A stretch of DNA of 64,000 nucleotides. Source: Bin5 sp965220715 (GTDB lineage: Bacteria > Chloroflexota > Anaerolineae > Caldilineales > Caldilineaceae). The position numbers and the translations under genes were made by a program. Location: assembly GCA_965220715.1 (NCBI GenBank), contig OZ244843.1:2666001-2730000 (forward strand), read 5' to 3'. Shown in pieces: positions 25,324 through 33,804 of the stretch (position 1 is its first letter; every line of letters starts with the position of its first letter). The notes below the pieces were generated by a model. It was not told the origin of the DNA, did no database searches, and saw only the letters and a program-made list of their open reading frames with translations.

Positions 25324-25352
25324 ATCAAAGCATAGCAGCACTGTTATGTCAA
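25324..25352 (-). promoter_or_regulatory. Putative promoter for the PP2C gene
   Basis: On the minus strand TTGACA (25352-25347), 17 bases, then TTTGAT (25329-25324) preceded by TGC. The -35 is perfect and the extended -10 supports the poorer hexamer. It leaves a leader of ~130 bases before the ATG at 25184. Confidence 0.5.
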
Positions 25353-25380
25353 TCGAAAATGGCAAAAAGACGCAGCAAGT

Positions 25381-25409
25381 TTGACACGTAGAGCATCATC
25401 CATGATAAT
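25381..25409 (+). promoter_or_regulatory. Putative promoter for the enolase-superfamily gene
   Basis: TTGACA at 25381-25386, a 17-base spacer and GATAAT at 25404-25409, about 30 bases before the ATG at 25439. It is divergent from, and 28 bases apart from, the promoter at 25324-25352. Confidence 0.65.
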
Positions 25410-25438
25410 GCCTGCCATCCGCCATAGGAGCAATCCCC

Positions 25439-26578
25439 ATGAAAATTACACGTATTGATACGCATTTAACCGAATTGGCAAATCGCTCGATCCCCTTCGT
25501 CGTCGTCCATACCGACGAAGGCATCCACGGGGTCGGCGAGCCTTTCTCGTGTGGGCCCGACGGCGCGACCGTCGCCGCAATCCACGACTTTGAGAAATGG
25601 TTGATCGGCCGTGATCCGCGCGATATAGAGGGCCTGTACCACCTCATGTACGCGGGAGGCCGCTTTCCCGGCGGCTCGGTCGTCAACGCCGCAATCAGCG
25701 GAATCGAGCACGCACTGTGGGACATCGCCGGCAAGGCCGCTGGTCTGCCAGTATACCGGCTGGTAGGCGGCAAAGCCCGCGACCGGGTTCGCGTCTACCA
25801 AAGCGTAGGCGGCAATACACCAGAGGAGGCAGCCGACGACGCCGTTCGTCTCATCCAGACCTACGGCTATTCAGCCCTGAAAATGGGGCCGCTGCCGCCC
25901 GGCTGGCACCAAATGTCCTGGAATCAGGCACTGCGCGAGACGGAGCGCCGCGTTGCAGCCGTGCGTGAGGCGGTCGGGCCGGACATCGACATCGGTCTGG
26001 ATCCCCATGCTCGAATTCTTGAAATCGGTCGGGCCGCGCAACTGTGTGAAGTAGTGGCTCCCTATCGACCCCTTTTTGTCGAAGAGCCTTTGCGACCGGA
26101 GAACTATGAGGCGCTGGCAAAACTCAGCCAGAAAGTAAATGTTCCCATCGCTACCGGTGAAATGCTCTACAGTCGCCATGAATTCCGAGAGTTGTTGGGC
26201 TACCACGCCGTGGACATCATACAGCCGGATATCTGCATAACCGGCGGCCTTTGGGAGATGAAAAAGATCGCCGCCATGGCCGAAGTCCACTATGCCAGCG
26301 TTGCTCCCCATAATCCCTGCGGGCCAATTGCCACCGCGGTCAACGTCCATTTCGCGGCCAGCACTTCCAACTTTCTCGTTTTGGAGTACAAGGCCGACGA
26401 AGGCCAGCGAGCCGAGATCGTGGATGAGCCGATGAAGCTGGTGGACGGCTACCTGGAGTTGCCCGAGCGCCCTGGCCTCGGCATCGATTTGAACCTGGAA
26501 GCACTGGCTGCACACCCAGGCCGCCCGTGGCACCGGCCATTTCTTGTACGTCCAGACGGTTCGTTGGCGTATCAGTGA
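25439..26578 (+). CDS. Mandelate racemase/muconate lactonizing-type sugar acid dehydratase
   Basis: A 379-residue member of the enolase superfamily, which abstracts a proton next to a carboxylate with Mg2+ in the active site. Metal ligands appear in DIGLDPHA (Asp), FVEEPLRP (Glu) and IATGEML (Glu); APHNPCGPIA carries a likely catalytic histidine as in the D-galactonate/mannonate dehydratase branch. The N-terminal capping domain starts MKITRIDTHL. These features point to a sugar-acid dehydratase. The ATG at 25439 has GGAG upstream and a good promoter is adjacent. It stands alone, with no kinase or aldolase of the same pathway beside it. Confidence 0.82.
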   Translation: MKITRIDTHLTELANRSIPFVVVHTDEGIHGVGEPFSCGPDGATVAAIHDFEKWLIGRDPRDIEGLYHLMYAGGRFPGGSVVNAAISGIEHALWDIAGKAAGLPVYRLVGGKARDRVRVYQSVGGNTPEEAADDAVRLIQTYGYSALKMGPLPPGWHQMSWNQALRETERRVAAVREAVGPDIDIGLDPHARILEIGRAAQLCEVVAPYRPLFVEEPLRPENYEALAKLSQKVNVPIATGEMLYSRHEFRELLGYHAVDIIQPDICITGGLWEMKKIAAMAEVHYASVAPHNPCGPIATAVNVHFAASTSNFLVLEYKADEGQRAEIVDEPMKLVDGYLELPERPGLGIDLNLEALAAHPGRPWHRPFLVRPDGSLAYQ

Positions 26579-26620
26579 GTCTGTATCCGGCGTGGAAAAT
26601 CCATGTCGCCATTCACATCT

Positions 26621-26649
26621 TTGTAGGCTGCCGCGCCTTGCAGTATACT
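26621..26649 (+). promoter_or_regulatory. Possible promoter for the coiled-coil gene
   Basis: TATACT at 26644-26649 follows TTGTAG at 26621-26626 with a 17-base spacer. The -10 is good but the -35 matches only its first three bases. The site is ~95 bases before the ATG at 26746. Confidence 0.4.
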
Positions 26650-26745
26650 GAATCTGAGAACGCTTGTGCGAACTGGAAAGGTCGCCGATTCCTTCAATTT
26701 TTCACCACATTGGGTTAGCTGGCAGTCTGAACAAGAGACACGACA

Positions 26746-27576
26746 ATGACCGCCATCAATACCATAGAGGACCTGGTTCGAATCATGGACGAACGCCCCG
26801 AGTGGGTCGAGGCGATGCGCGTCCGTCTTTTGACAAGAGAGGTCCTGGAACTGCCGCAGACGATTGCAAAGCTCGCCGAAACGGTGGAAAAATTTATCGA
26901 CTCCACGAACAAGCGCTTGGACAGCATCGCAGCACGCTTGGATCAGCATGACGCCAGATTCGACGCCGTCGACGCTAGATTCGACCAAGTTGACGCCAAA
27001 TTCGACGCCGTCGACGCTAGATTCGACCAAGTTGACGCCAGATTCGAGGCCGTCGACGCCAGATTCGACCAAGTTGACGCCAGATTCGAGGCCGTCGACG
27101 CCAGATTCGAAACAGTCAATGGTAGCATTCAGAAGTTGCGAAATGACATTGCGCCCCTAAAAGCCGCGCACGCCCGAAATGCCGCGATTGATGACGCCAT
27201 CGCCATCGCCAGCGACTTGGGGCTGAGGCGAACTAAGAACTTGACCCGCGATGAGGTTTGGGAACTGACCGAATCGGTAGACACCTCCGGCATTCCCACC
27301 AACGAACTGAGGAGCCTTCGCCGCGCCGACCTCATCGTGGAAGCCACCGACAAGAACGACGAAGTCTGCTATGTTGCCGTCGAGATCTCTTTTACCGCCA
27401 ATGGCAGAGATACGATCAGGGCGATCCGCAATGCCGAATTTTTGAACCGATTTACAGGGAGGCGCTCCTATGCGGCAGTAGCCGGTCTCAGTCAAGACAA
27501 CCGGGTAAACGAGGTTTTTGAATCCGGAGAGGTCTTCTGGTACCAGTTGGACCCTGATCATCTGGAAGTCGAGTAG
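26746..27576 (+). CDS. Coiled-coil heptad-repeat protein with a nuclease-like C-terminal domain
   Basis: A 276-residue protein in three parts. Residues ~1-65 are helical, with 'VRIMDERPEWVEAMR'. Residues 69-124 are eight 7-residue repeats of the type DARFDQV/DARFEAV, a perfect heptad coiled coil. Residues ~130-276 form a globular domain with ELRSLRRADLIVEATD, VAVEISFTANG and AEFLNRFTGR. The D...ExS spacing resembles PD-(D/E)XK nuclease-fold proteins found with similar coiled-coil N-termini (DUF3782-like), but the catalytic lysine is Ser here, so activity is doubtful. No partner gene is adjacent; the function is unknown. Confidence 0.7.
   Translation: MTAINTIEDLVRIMDERPEWVEAMRVRLLTREVLELPQTIAKLAETVEKFIDSTNKRLDSIAARLDQHDARFDAVDARFDQVDAKFDAVDARFDQVDARFEAVDARFDQVDARFEAVDARFETVNGSIQKLRNDIAPLKAAHARNAAIDDAIAIASDLGLRRTKNLTRDEVWELTESVDTSGIPTNELRSLRRADLIVEATDKNDEVCYVAVEISFTANGRDTIRAIRNAEFLNRFTGRRSYAAVAGLSQDNRVNEVFESGEVFWYQLDPDHLEVE
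26950..27117 (+). repeat. In-frame 21/42-bp tandem repeats
   Basis: Eight 21-base units (starts 26950, 26971, 26992, 27013, 27034, 27055, 27076, 27097) lie inside the coiled-coil gene. Units alternate between two types (ending GCCGTC or CAAGTT), so the true period is 42 bases. Near-identity at DNA level, including synonymous positions, indicates recent expansion and possible copy-number variation that keeps frame. Confidence 0.9.
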
Positions 27577-27697
27577 CTCTTCCCAACCGACCCAGGAAGT
27601 CGTGCAGTCTTGCCGGCCTGCACTTGATGACCGGCCCTGGCGGCACAGTCTCATCCGCATAGACAAACACAGTTCGAATTTGCGAAGGATACAATCT

Positions 27698-28678
27698 ATG
27701 CACGCAATCGAAGTCGAGCAAACGAAATCAGGCCCCCAACTTGTCTGGCGGGAGGTGGAAGAACCAGTCTTGCAAGCGGGTGAGGCCCTGGTTTCTATAA
27801 ACGCCACCACACTGAATCGGGCCGATCTGTCGCAGGCGGCGGGCAACTATCCTCCGCCACCCGGGGCGCCAGACATAATGGGACTGGACATGTCCGGCGA
27901 GATTGCAGCTGTCGGCGCCGATGTGGAGGGATGGCAGGTCGGGGATAAAGTCTGCGCGCTTCTTGCCGGGGGTGGATATGCCGAACAGGTGGCCGTGGAC
28001 CAGCGGCTCCTGATTCCGATTCCAACCGGCTGGTCCTTTGAAGAAGCAGCCTGCCTGCCCGAAGTCTACCTGACCGCCTACGTCAACATTTTCATGGAAG
28101 CAGGATTCCAGCCCGGTGAGACGATTCTCATCCACGGCGGCGCAAGCGGCGTCGGCACCGCGGCCATCCAATTGGTAAAGGGAGCGGGAGGCCGCGTCAT
28201 AACGACGGCCGGCCGGCCGGACAAGGTACAAACTTGCCTCGACCAGGGCGCTGATCTGGCGATAAACTACCGGACTGAGGACTTTGCCGCCCGCACGCGC
28301 GAGTTTACGCAGGGCGACGGCGTTGATGTCATTCTCGACATGGTGGGAGCAGAATACCTGGAGCGCAATGTCAGCCTGCTCAAGCTGAAAGGCCGGCTGG
28401 TATTCATCGCCACACTAAGTGGCGCCGAAGCCATGGTCGACATCAGGCAACTGATGGGTAAGCGCGCGCGGCTGATCGGCTCGGTACTGCGCGCACGGCC
28501 TGTCGTCGAAAAAGTCGAAATTATCAGGCGTTTTCGGCAACAGTTCGGGGAACAGATCGAGGGAGGCGCGATCCGTCCCGTCATCGACCTGGTTCTGCCC
28601 GTAGCCCAAGCCCACGCCGCCCACCAACGTATGGCCGCCTACGAAAACATCGGCAAGATCGTGCTCAAAGTGCGCTGA
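27698..28678 (+). CDS. NAD(P)H-quinone oxidoreductase, zinc-free MDR family (PIG3-like)
   Basis: A 326-residue member of the medium-chain dehydrogenase/reductase superfamily. The N-terminal GroES-like domain has NRADLSQAAGNYPPPPG and MGLDMSGEIAAVG, the pattern of the PIG3/TP53I3 quinone oxidoreductase group; no zinc-ligand cysteines are present. The Rossmann part has HGGASGVGTAAIQLVK. I chose the ATG at 27698 (MHAIEVEQ), with GAAGGA nine bases upstream; the frame continues upstream without family-like sequence. The gene ends tail-to-tail with the phosphatase-like gene, overlapping by 14 bases. Confidence 0.85.
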   Translation: MHAIEVEQTKSGPQLVWREVEEPVLQAGEALVSINATTLNRADLSQAAGNYPPPPGAPDIMGLDMSGEIAAVGADVEGWQVGDKVCALLAGGGYAEQVAVDQRLLIPIPTGWSFEEAACLPEVYLTAYVNIFMEAGFQPGETILIHGGASGVGTAAIQLVKGAGGRVITTAGRPDKVQTCLDQGADLAINYRTEDFAARTREFTQGDGVDVILDMVGAEYLERNVSLLKLKGRLVFIATLSGAEAMVDIRQLMGKRARLIGSVLRARPVVEKVEIIRRFRQQFGEQIEGGAIRPVIDLVLPVAQAHAAHQRMAAYENIGKIVLKVR

Positions 28679-29099
28679 GTTCGTCCAGTAGTGTCTGTAC
28701 AGCTTCCTCTATCGCGGCCAGCCCCGAGTCTGCGTCCGTCACATCCACGTCGTGAACACTCCAATAGCGCACGCGCTTTGCCCACTGGGGATAGCGCGCC
28801 TCCATCAGCGGGCGGTGCTCAATCCCGTTTACTGCGATGGTAAGCGTCGCCGCGGTCAGATCGGCCAACTGCAGGTCCATTGGCAGACGCAGTGGTCCGC
28901 GTTGCTCGATGCCTAGCGCGTGCAGCCGGTCCAATGCATCTCTGGACATAAAACCCAGATTTTCCCGGCTTGGCAGCAATCCGCGGCTGGACGCCTGCCA
29001 ATCCAGATTTCGCAGCCGGGCCTGTTCGTTGAAATAGTGTTCAGCAAAACGGCTGCGGAAATAGTTCCCCGTGCAGAGAAAGAGTACAGTGTCTGCCAT
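28665..29099 (-). CDS. Low-molecular-weight protein tyrosine phosphatase-like
   Basis: A 144-residue protein whose N-terminus VLFLCTGNYFRSRFAE contains the CX5R phosphate loop (C-T-G-N-Y-F-R) followed by Ser, as in LMW protein tyrosine phosphatases and arsenate reductases. The later acid/base 'DP' motif of the family is not clear: the corresponding region reads VHDVDVTDAD. The start is taken at the ATG at 29099. It may be a phosphatase with altered chemistry or a related hydrolase. It is followed on the same strand upstream by a methyltransferase 29 bases away and overlaps the convergent oxidoreductase gene at its end. Confidence 0.68.
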   Translation of the reverse strand: MADTVLFLCTGNYFRSRFAEHYFNEQARLRNLDWQASSRGLLPSRENLGFMSRDALDRLHALGIEQRGPLRLPMDLQLADLTAATLTIAVNGIEHRPLMEARYPQWAKRVRYWSVHDVDVTDADSGLAAIEEAVQTLLDELSAL

Positions 29100-29127
29100 G
29101 GTACTCACGCCCTGTTTTCTATTGTTT

Positions 29128-29754
29128 CTATTGTCGATTTCGTAACGTTATCGCCTGAAAATCGGCGAAGCGTGGCCCTTCTATCGGAACTACTTCGAAA
29201 GAAAGAATCTGGAAATAGCGCTCCAGGATCGACCGCAACTCGTCATCCCTGTAAAAAGCATAGAAGCGCTTAGGCTCATATCCATCATCTTCCCACACGC
29301 CTTCAAAATCCTGCCCACCGTAGACGCTTAAGAATAGCAGCCCCCCCGGCCGCACCACCCGCCGGATCGCTTGCAGAACTCGCGTGAGATCCCTTTTTGG
29401 AACGTGTAGGAGACAATTCTGGGCGAATAGCCCGTCAAAGTGGCCGTCCGGAAAGTCCAAATGCAGAAAGTCCATCTCATGCGCTTCCAGCCCCTTTTCC
29501 CGGCAAAGGCGAACCATCTCCGATGCCAGATCGGTGCAGACCACCGCCATCCCCGCGTCCTGAAAGAAGCGCGCCGCTTGGCCTGTGCCGGCCCCAATTT
29601 CAAGGAGTGAAGTCAACTCCTCGGCCTGCATGCGCCGCAAAAACTGCGACCACAACGCCTTCTTCCATTCCGGTATACGATTCCTGTCTCGCAGTTCGGC
29701 TTTGTCATTGTACGCGCTCTTCAGCTCGGAGGTGACGGAGTCATAGTCTGTCAC
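29128..29754 (-). CDS. Class I SAM-dependent methyltransferase
   Basis: A 208-residue protein with methyltransferase motif I LLEIGAGTGQAARFF, motif II around VCTDLASEMV, acidic MDFLHLDFPDGHFDGLFA and motif post-II RRVVRPGGLLFLSVYG. I chose a GTG at 29754 (VTDYDSV) because a strong SD, AAAGGAGG, precedes it by seven bases; an earlier GTG at 29778 would place that SD inside the gene. The acceptor substrate is unknown. It lies 24 bases after the phosphofructokinase gene ends, probably in the same transcript. Confidence 0.85.
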   Translation of the reverse strand: MTDYDSVTSELKSAYNDKAELRDRNRIPEWKKALWSQFLRRMQAEELTSLLEIGAGTGQAARFFQDAGMAVVCTDLASEMVRLCREKGLEAHEMDFLHLDFPDGHFDGLFAQNCLLHVPKRDLTRVLQAIRRVVRPGGLLFLSVYGGQDFEGVWEDDGYEPKRFYAFYRDDELRSILERYFQILSFEVVPIEGPRFADFQAITLRNRQ

Positions 29755-29778
29755 AGCGCGTCCTCCTTTTCGCCCCAC

Positions 29779-32058
29779 TCAGGCGTGGTCAGCCTTTTCC
29801 CGTTCGGCCTGTTTGAAAAAACCGGGCCCAGGCTGGGCCAACATACGCGCCAATGGCCGCAGTTCCATCCACCACTGCTCAAGAGGACGTTGAAAAACTT
29901 CATCCATCAGGCGGGGAATCCGATATAGTGGCGTAGCATTTACATCGCCTTCCTGGATGCCAAGACAAATAGCTCCAACCTCCGAAAAGCTTTTGGCGCC
30001 CTGCCGCTGCGTCATCTCTTCAATCCGACGCACTGCTTCCCACGCCAGTCGCGCGGCCAGAATGCGGTCGTAAGGGGACGGGTTGCCGCCCTGTTGCAGG
30101 TGTCCCAAAATAGACTGGCGCACCTCAAAAAGATCGCCGCCCTCCTCGTCGAACAACGCGGCGATGAAGGGGGTTGTATAGAAGGAGTTTGCAGTTTCGT
30201 TGCGGATCATCAGCCCCAAACGCTTGCCCTGCTCAAAACCCTCCTTTAACAGGTCGATGTCCCGCTCGAGCTCCCTGAGTGTAATCCCCTCCTCGTGCAT
30301 ATAGACGCGTTCCGCCCCTGTCGCGATGGCGCTCATAAGGGCTAGGTAACCGCAATAGCGGCCCATCACTTCGACAATGAAACACCTGTTCAAGGCCACG
30401 GCGGACTGCTTGATTTTGTCGACCACCTCGACAATGCTGTTCAGCGCCGTGTCGGCGCCAATGCTCAACTCCGAGCCCGGCAGATTGTTGTTAATGCTGG
30501 CCGGAATACAAATCAGCGGAATGTTGAACGCTGGGAAATTGTGCCTTTCTTCGTATAGTCTATGAACCGCATGATACCCCGCCCAGCCGCCTATCATTAC
30601 GATTGCATCAACCTGATGTCTTTCAAGCACCTGCGCGGCCGCATACAACTCCGCTCCCTCAGGGCACGTGCGGCTGCTCCCCAGTTCGGATCCGCCAGTT
30701 GGCGCCCAACCGTTCACTGACATCCAATTCATTTCGTGGATATCGTCGTTGATCAAACCGCGGAATCCCCGTTTGACACCGAGAGGAATATGGCCGTTGT
30801 CTTCCAGCAGGCGCACTACGGCACGCGTTGCCGCGTTCATTCCGGGCGCAGGGGCTCCCCCCGTCATAACAGCGACTCGCAGGCGTCGCTTGCTTGGCTC
30901 TGGCGGGCGAGGATTGGCGCGAATCAGTGTGCGCAGAATCCGGAAAGAGTCCCTGTAAGCCTTGCCGCGGGACTGCATCGCCTCTTCAAAATCGCATTCG
31001 TGAATACAACTATTGACCTTGAGGGTCTGTGCCACGCACTCCATCAGGGATTTGTGAACGATCTTGTTATTCTGAATGCCGATAAGAACCGCTTCATCGC
31101 TGGGCTTGGCGTTAAGGGCGGCCTCTGCCGCCGCCGCGCCTAGCAACGTTGCCAGCACGCGGTCATAGGCACTGGGAGACCCGCCGCGTTGAACGTGGCC
31201 CAGCACAGTTACCCGTGCCTCCTCTCCCAGATAATTGGTCAGCACCTCTTCAACGTAGCCGCTGGAGATAGGGTTGCCTTGACGGTCTTGTGCTCCCTCT
31301 GCCACCACCACGATGCTGTCCCGCCGACCGCTATCGCGGCCAGTGCGCAAGATCGAACACATCTTTTCTTCCCACGCATCCAGATTAGGCGGGCTCTCTG
31401 GGATCAACGCGAAATCGGCCCCAGATGCCAACGCGCCCATCAGCGCAAGATAACCGCAATGGTGGCCCATTACCTCTACGACAAACGCGCGTTGGTGGCT
31501 GGCCGCTGTGCTTGTGATGGCGTCAAGCGCCTCAGTGATGCGGTGCAGGGCGGAGTCTGTTCCAATTGACATGTCTGTGCCAAACATGTCATTGTCGATC
31601 GAGCCCACCAGTCCGGCAACCGCAAGAAATCCGTACTCTTCAGCTACCAAAGGCGCCAGGCGCCCTTCGGCCACCAACTCCTCCGCCAGTGGGGCCCACT
31701 CCTCCCGCAAAACCTGCGCGCCAGTTAAACTGCCGTCGCCGCCTATGACTATAAGCCGGTTTATGCCCTGGAGAAGCAGGTTATGCACTGCTTTTTTGCG
31801 GCCTTCCCTGGTGAGGAAGTCTGGACTGCGGGCGGTTCCAAGCAGCGTCCCGCCCTGCTGTAGCACGCCGCCAACCGAGTCCCAGGTAAATGGACGTATC
31901 AGGTTGCCGCCCTCGATCATCCCCTGGAACCCCTCAAAGATTCCGAAAACCTGCGCCCCCCGCTCCAACGCCGCACGCACGGCTGAACGCACGGCTGCAT
32001 TCATGCCCTGCGCATCACCGCCACTGGTGAGGACGCCAAGACGCGCTATCTTTGCCAT
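29779..32058 (-). CDS. pfkA: Two-domain ATP-dependent 6-phosphofructokinase of eukaryotic architecture
   Basis: A 759-residue protein made of two fused PFK domains; bacterial PfkA is normally ~320 residues. The N-half keeps the active site: LTSGGDAQGMNAAVRS, VIGGDGSL (ATP) and SIDNDMFGTD (catalytic Asp about 155). The C-half has lost it: MTGGAPAPGMNAATRAV instead of GGD, IGGWAGYHAV instead of GGDGS, and ASINNNLPGSELSIGADTALN instead of the IDND motif. These are the same replacements as in the regulatory half of animal PFK. The end, EQWWMELRPL, is also very close to animal PFK. The ATG at 32058 has AGGAGG nine bases upstream; an extended -10 promoter is at 32132-32140. Catalysis in the N-half and allosteric control by the C-half is inference from that likeness. 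Confidence 0.9.
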   Translation of the reverse strand: MAKIARLGVLTSGGDAQGMNAAVRSAVRAALERGAQVFGIFEGFQGMIEGGNLIRPFTWDSVGGVLQQGGTLLGTARSPDFLTREGRKKAVHNLLLQGINRLIVIGGDGSLTGAQVLREEWAPLAEELVAEGRLAPLVAEEYGFLAVAGLVGSIDNDMFGTDMSIGTDSALHRITEALDAITSTAASHQRAFVVEVMGHHCGYLALMGALASGADFALIPESPPNLDAWEEKMCSILRTGRDSGRRDSIVVVAEGAQDRQGNPISSGYVEEVLTNYLGEEARVTVLGHVQRGGSPSAYDRVLATLLGAAAAEAALNAKPSDEAVLIGIQNNKIVHKSLMECVAQTLKVNSCIHECDFEEAMQSRGKAYRDSFRILRTLIRANPRPPEPSKRRLRVAVMTGGAPAPGMNAATRAVVRLLEDNGHIPLGVKRGFRGLINDDIHEMNWMSVNGWAPTGGSELGSSRTCPEGAELYAAAQVLERHQVDAIVMIGGWAGYHAVHRLYEERHNFPAFNIPLICIPASINNNLPGSELSIGADTALNSIVEVVDKIKQSAVALNRCFIVEVMGRYCGYLALMSAIATGAERVYMHEEGITLRELERDIDLLKEGFEQGKRLGLMIRNETANSFYTTPFIAALFDEEGGDLFEVRQSILGHLQQGGNPSPYDRILAARLAWEAVRRIEEMTQRQGAKSFSEVGAICLGIQEGDVNATPLYRIPRLMDEVFQRPLEQWWMELRPLARMLAQPGPGFFKQAEREKADHA

Positions 32059-32131
32059 GGGCCGCCCTCCTATAGCGGCAAACCGTCTTCTCAACGCCGC
32101 CCGTTAGCGACGCACAATGTGAACTGCAAAG

Positions 32132-32140
32132 ATTATAGCA
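32132..32140 (-). promoter_or_regulatory. Extended -10 promoter for the phosphofructokinase gene
   Basis: On the minus strand TGCTATAAT (32140-32132) is a perfect extended -10; no good -35 lies 17 bases further upstream. It would start transcription ~65 bases before the ATG at 32058. Confidence 0.6.
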
Positions 32141-32644
32141 TGTCCCAGGCTATTCTCGCATCTCGATTTCTATCCCCTACCTATGCCCCTGCAGGTCTCG
32201 CGACTCCCCGGGCGCCGGTTGCCCTGGCCATGTAGGCAGGGCTGCAGCAGAAAAGGGCCAACAGCCAAGAATGGAGCCACATCGCTTCCCTTGCTGTCTA
32301 CCCCAACCTTTCCTCCAGTATGGGCACCTGTTGCAGCGGGCAGAATTGACCCGGAATTGCCCGATCGATATACCAGCTGTGCCTCATGGACAAGCCCGTG
32401 ATCAACGTCCGGGCCCCCATTCTGTACCATCTGAACGACTGGACAATAGGCAAGAAACGCTGAATAACCACTAGCCTTTTTCCAACCGGTCGAAGCTTTA
32501 GACGATGGAATCAAGACCAATCTACCCATAAGCAGTTTACCGCGCAATGGCTTCAAGTCTGGGTGTCTCCGGTCACTTTATTCGGAAGTACCGCATCCTC
32601 ATCCCCCCCAACCCCAGCCGGTTCACTACATTAACAGGCACGCT
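32141..32644. other. Intergenic region between divergent genes, no gene seen
   Basis: About 500 bases between the pfkA promoter and the MBL-protein promoter. Open frames on both strands (the longest is 128 codons, minus) have no SD-preceded start and no recognisable motif. No hairpin or repeat stood out. Confidence 0.5.
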
Positions 32645-32674
32645 TTGACAGATCGAGCCCTTAAAATGTAGACT
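32645..32674 (+). promoter_or_regulatory. Possible promoter for the MBL-fold/TPR gene pair
   Basis: TTGACA at 32645-32650, an 18-base spacer and TAGACT at 32669-32674 (four of six consensus bases), ~105 bases before the ATG at 32779. Confidence 0.45.
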
Positions 32675-32778
32675 ACCGGTGACAAATAGGAACAGTCATT
32701 CGCTTGACGATTTCGAATTCCGGTGTCGACGTACGTAAACTTCGGTACACGAAATCATTTGGACAAAAGGTTTCAATT

Positions 32779-33804
32779 ATGGCAGCCAGACGTAGAACTT
32801 CCTTCAAATTAGGGGTGACAGGCCTGGGTGAGAGGCAGGAGATCGCGCCCGGCCTCTTTATTAACACCTTCTATCGAGGCTGTACGCCGGGGTTTGTCGT
32901 CACTGACGAGGGTCTGATTCTGATTGATACTCCCCTAATCCCTAAGCAGGCCAAAGATTGGCGGGAACAGATCGAATTGGAAGCGCCGGGCCTGCCGATC
33001 CTTTATGTGTTCAACACGGACCACCATCGCGGCCATGCACTGGGCAACCAGTATTTTCTGCCGACGACGGTCATCGCCCATGAGCGTGCCTTCAAGGAGA
33101 TGTCCGGTTACACGGAAAACTTCAAAGAGCGGGTCTACAACAGCTTTAAGCGGGAGCCGGAAATCCAGGAACAGTTGACTAATATCGAAATTGTTCTCCC
33201 TGGTGTTACCTTCACCGACTGCGCCCGTCTACAATATGGAGGGCGCGAGATACAGTTGATCTATGCCGGCGGCCATACCCCGGCCACGAGCTTCGCCTGG
33301 TTGCCGGAAGAAAAGATCGCCTTTGTCGGAGATATACTCTGGGTGGACCAGCATCCGTACATGGCCCAGGCGGATTCTCTCGAATGGATCGAAGCACTGC
33401 GCCGCATCCGAACGCTTGGCGCCGAGAGATTGGTCCCGGGTCACGGGCCCGTGTGCAGCCCTGATGACACTGTGAAAGTGGAAGAGTACATTCTTTTCAA
33501 GCGCCAGCGCGTCCGCGACTACTACCGTGAAGGCAAGACCAAGAACGAAGCAAAGAGCGGCCTGGTTGGCGAGATGCTGGAACTATTTCCAGTGCCGTTG
33601 GAACGCAAAGCCAAAATTGAGAGCCAGATAAAGTCAGGCATCAATCGGGTCTATCGCGAGATTCAGCGAGAAGAAGAATTGGCTGGAGCGGAATCGAGAA
33701 ACGGCGCCTTGCAACCGCCGGCAACAGGCGCAGATTTCGCACTTGAGCCACAGGCAGAGGCAAACCTCATTCCGGCCCCGGTTGGCGCGGAGGCCAACCA
33801 GTAA
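32779..33804 (+). CDS. MBL-fold metallo-hydrolase-like protein with an altered metal motif
   Basis: A 341-residue metallo-beta-lactamase-fold protein. Conserved parts are LILIDTPL, IYAGGHTPATS (third-site His), IAFVGDILWVDQHPY (bridging Asp) and RLVPGHGPVC (last His). The usual HxHxDH motif is replaced by FNTDHHRGHALGN, where the first His and the Asp of the motif are Asp and Gly. Either it binds a single metal or has changed chemistry. The C-terminal ~60 residues are Ala/Pro/Glu-rich and probably disordered. I chose the ATG at 32779, with AAAAGG upstream. The stop codon shares a base with the ATG of the next gene (TAATG), so the two are translationally coupled. Confidence 0.78.
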   Translation: MAARRRTSFKLGVTGLGERQEIAPGLFINTFYRGCTPGFVVTDEGLILIDTPLIPKQAKDWREQIELEAPGLPILYVFNTDHHRGHALGNQYFLPTTVIAHERAFKEMSGYTENFKERVYNSFKREPEIQEQLTNIEIVLPGVTFTDCARLQYGGREIQLIYAGGHTPATSFAWLPEEKIAFVGDILWVDQHPYMAQADSLEWIEALRRIRTLGAERLVPGHGPVCSPDDTVKVEEYILFKRQRVRDYYREGKTKNEAKSGLVGEMLELFPVPLERKAKIESQIKSGINRVYREIQREEELAGAESRNGALQPPATGADFALEPQAEANLIPAPVGAEANQ

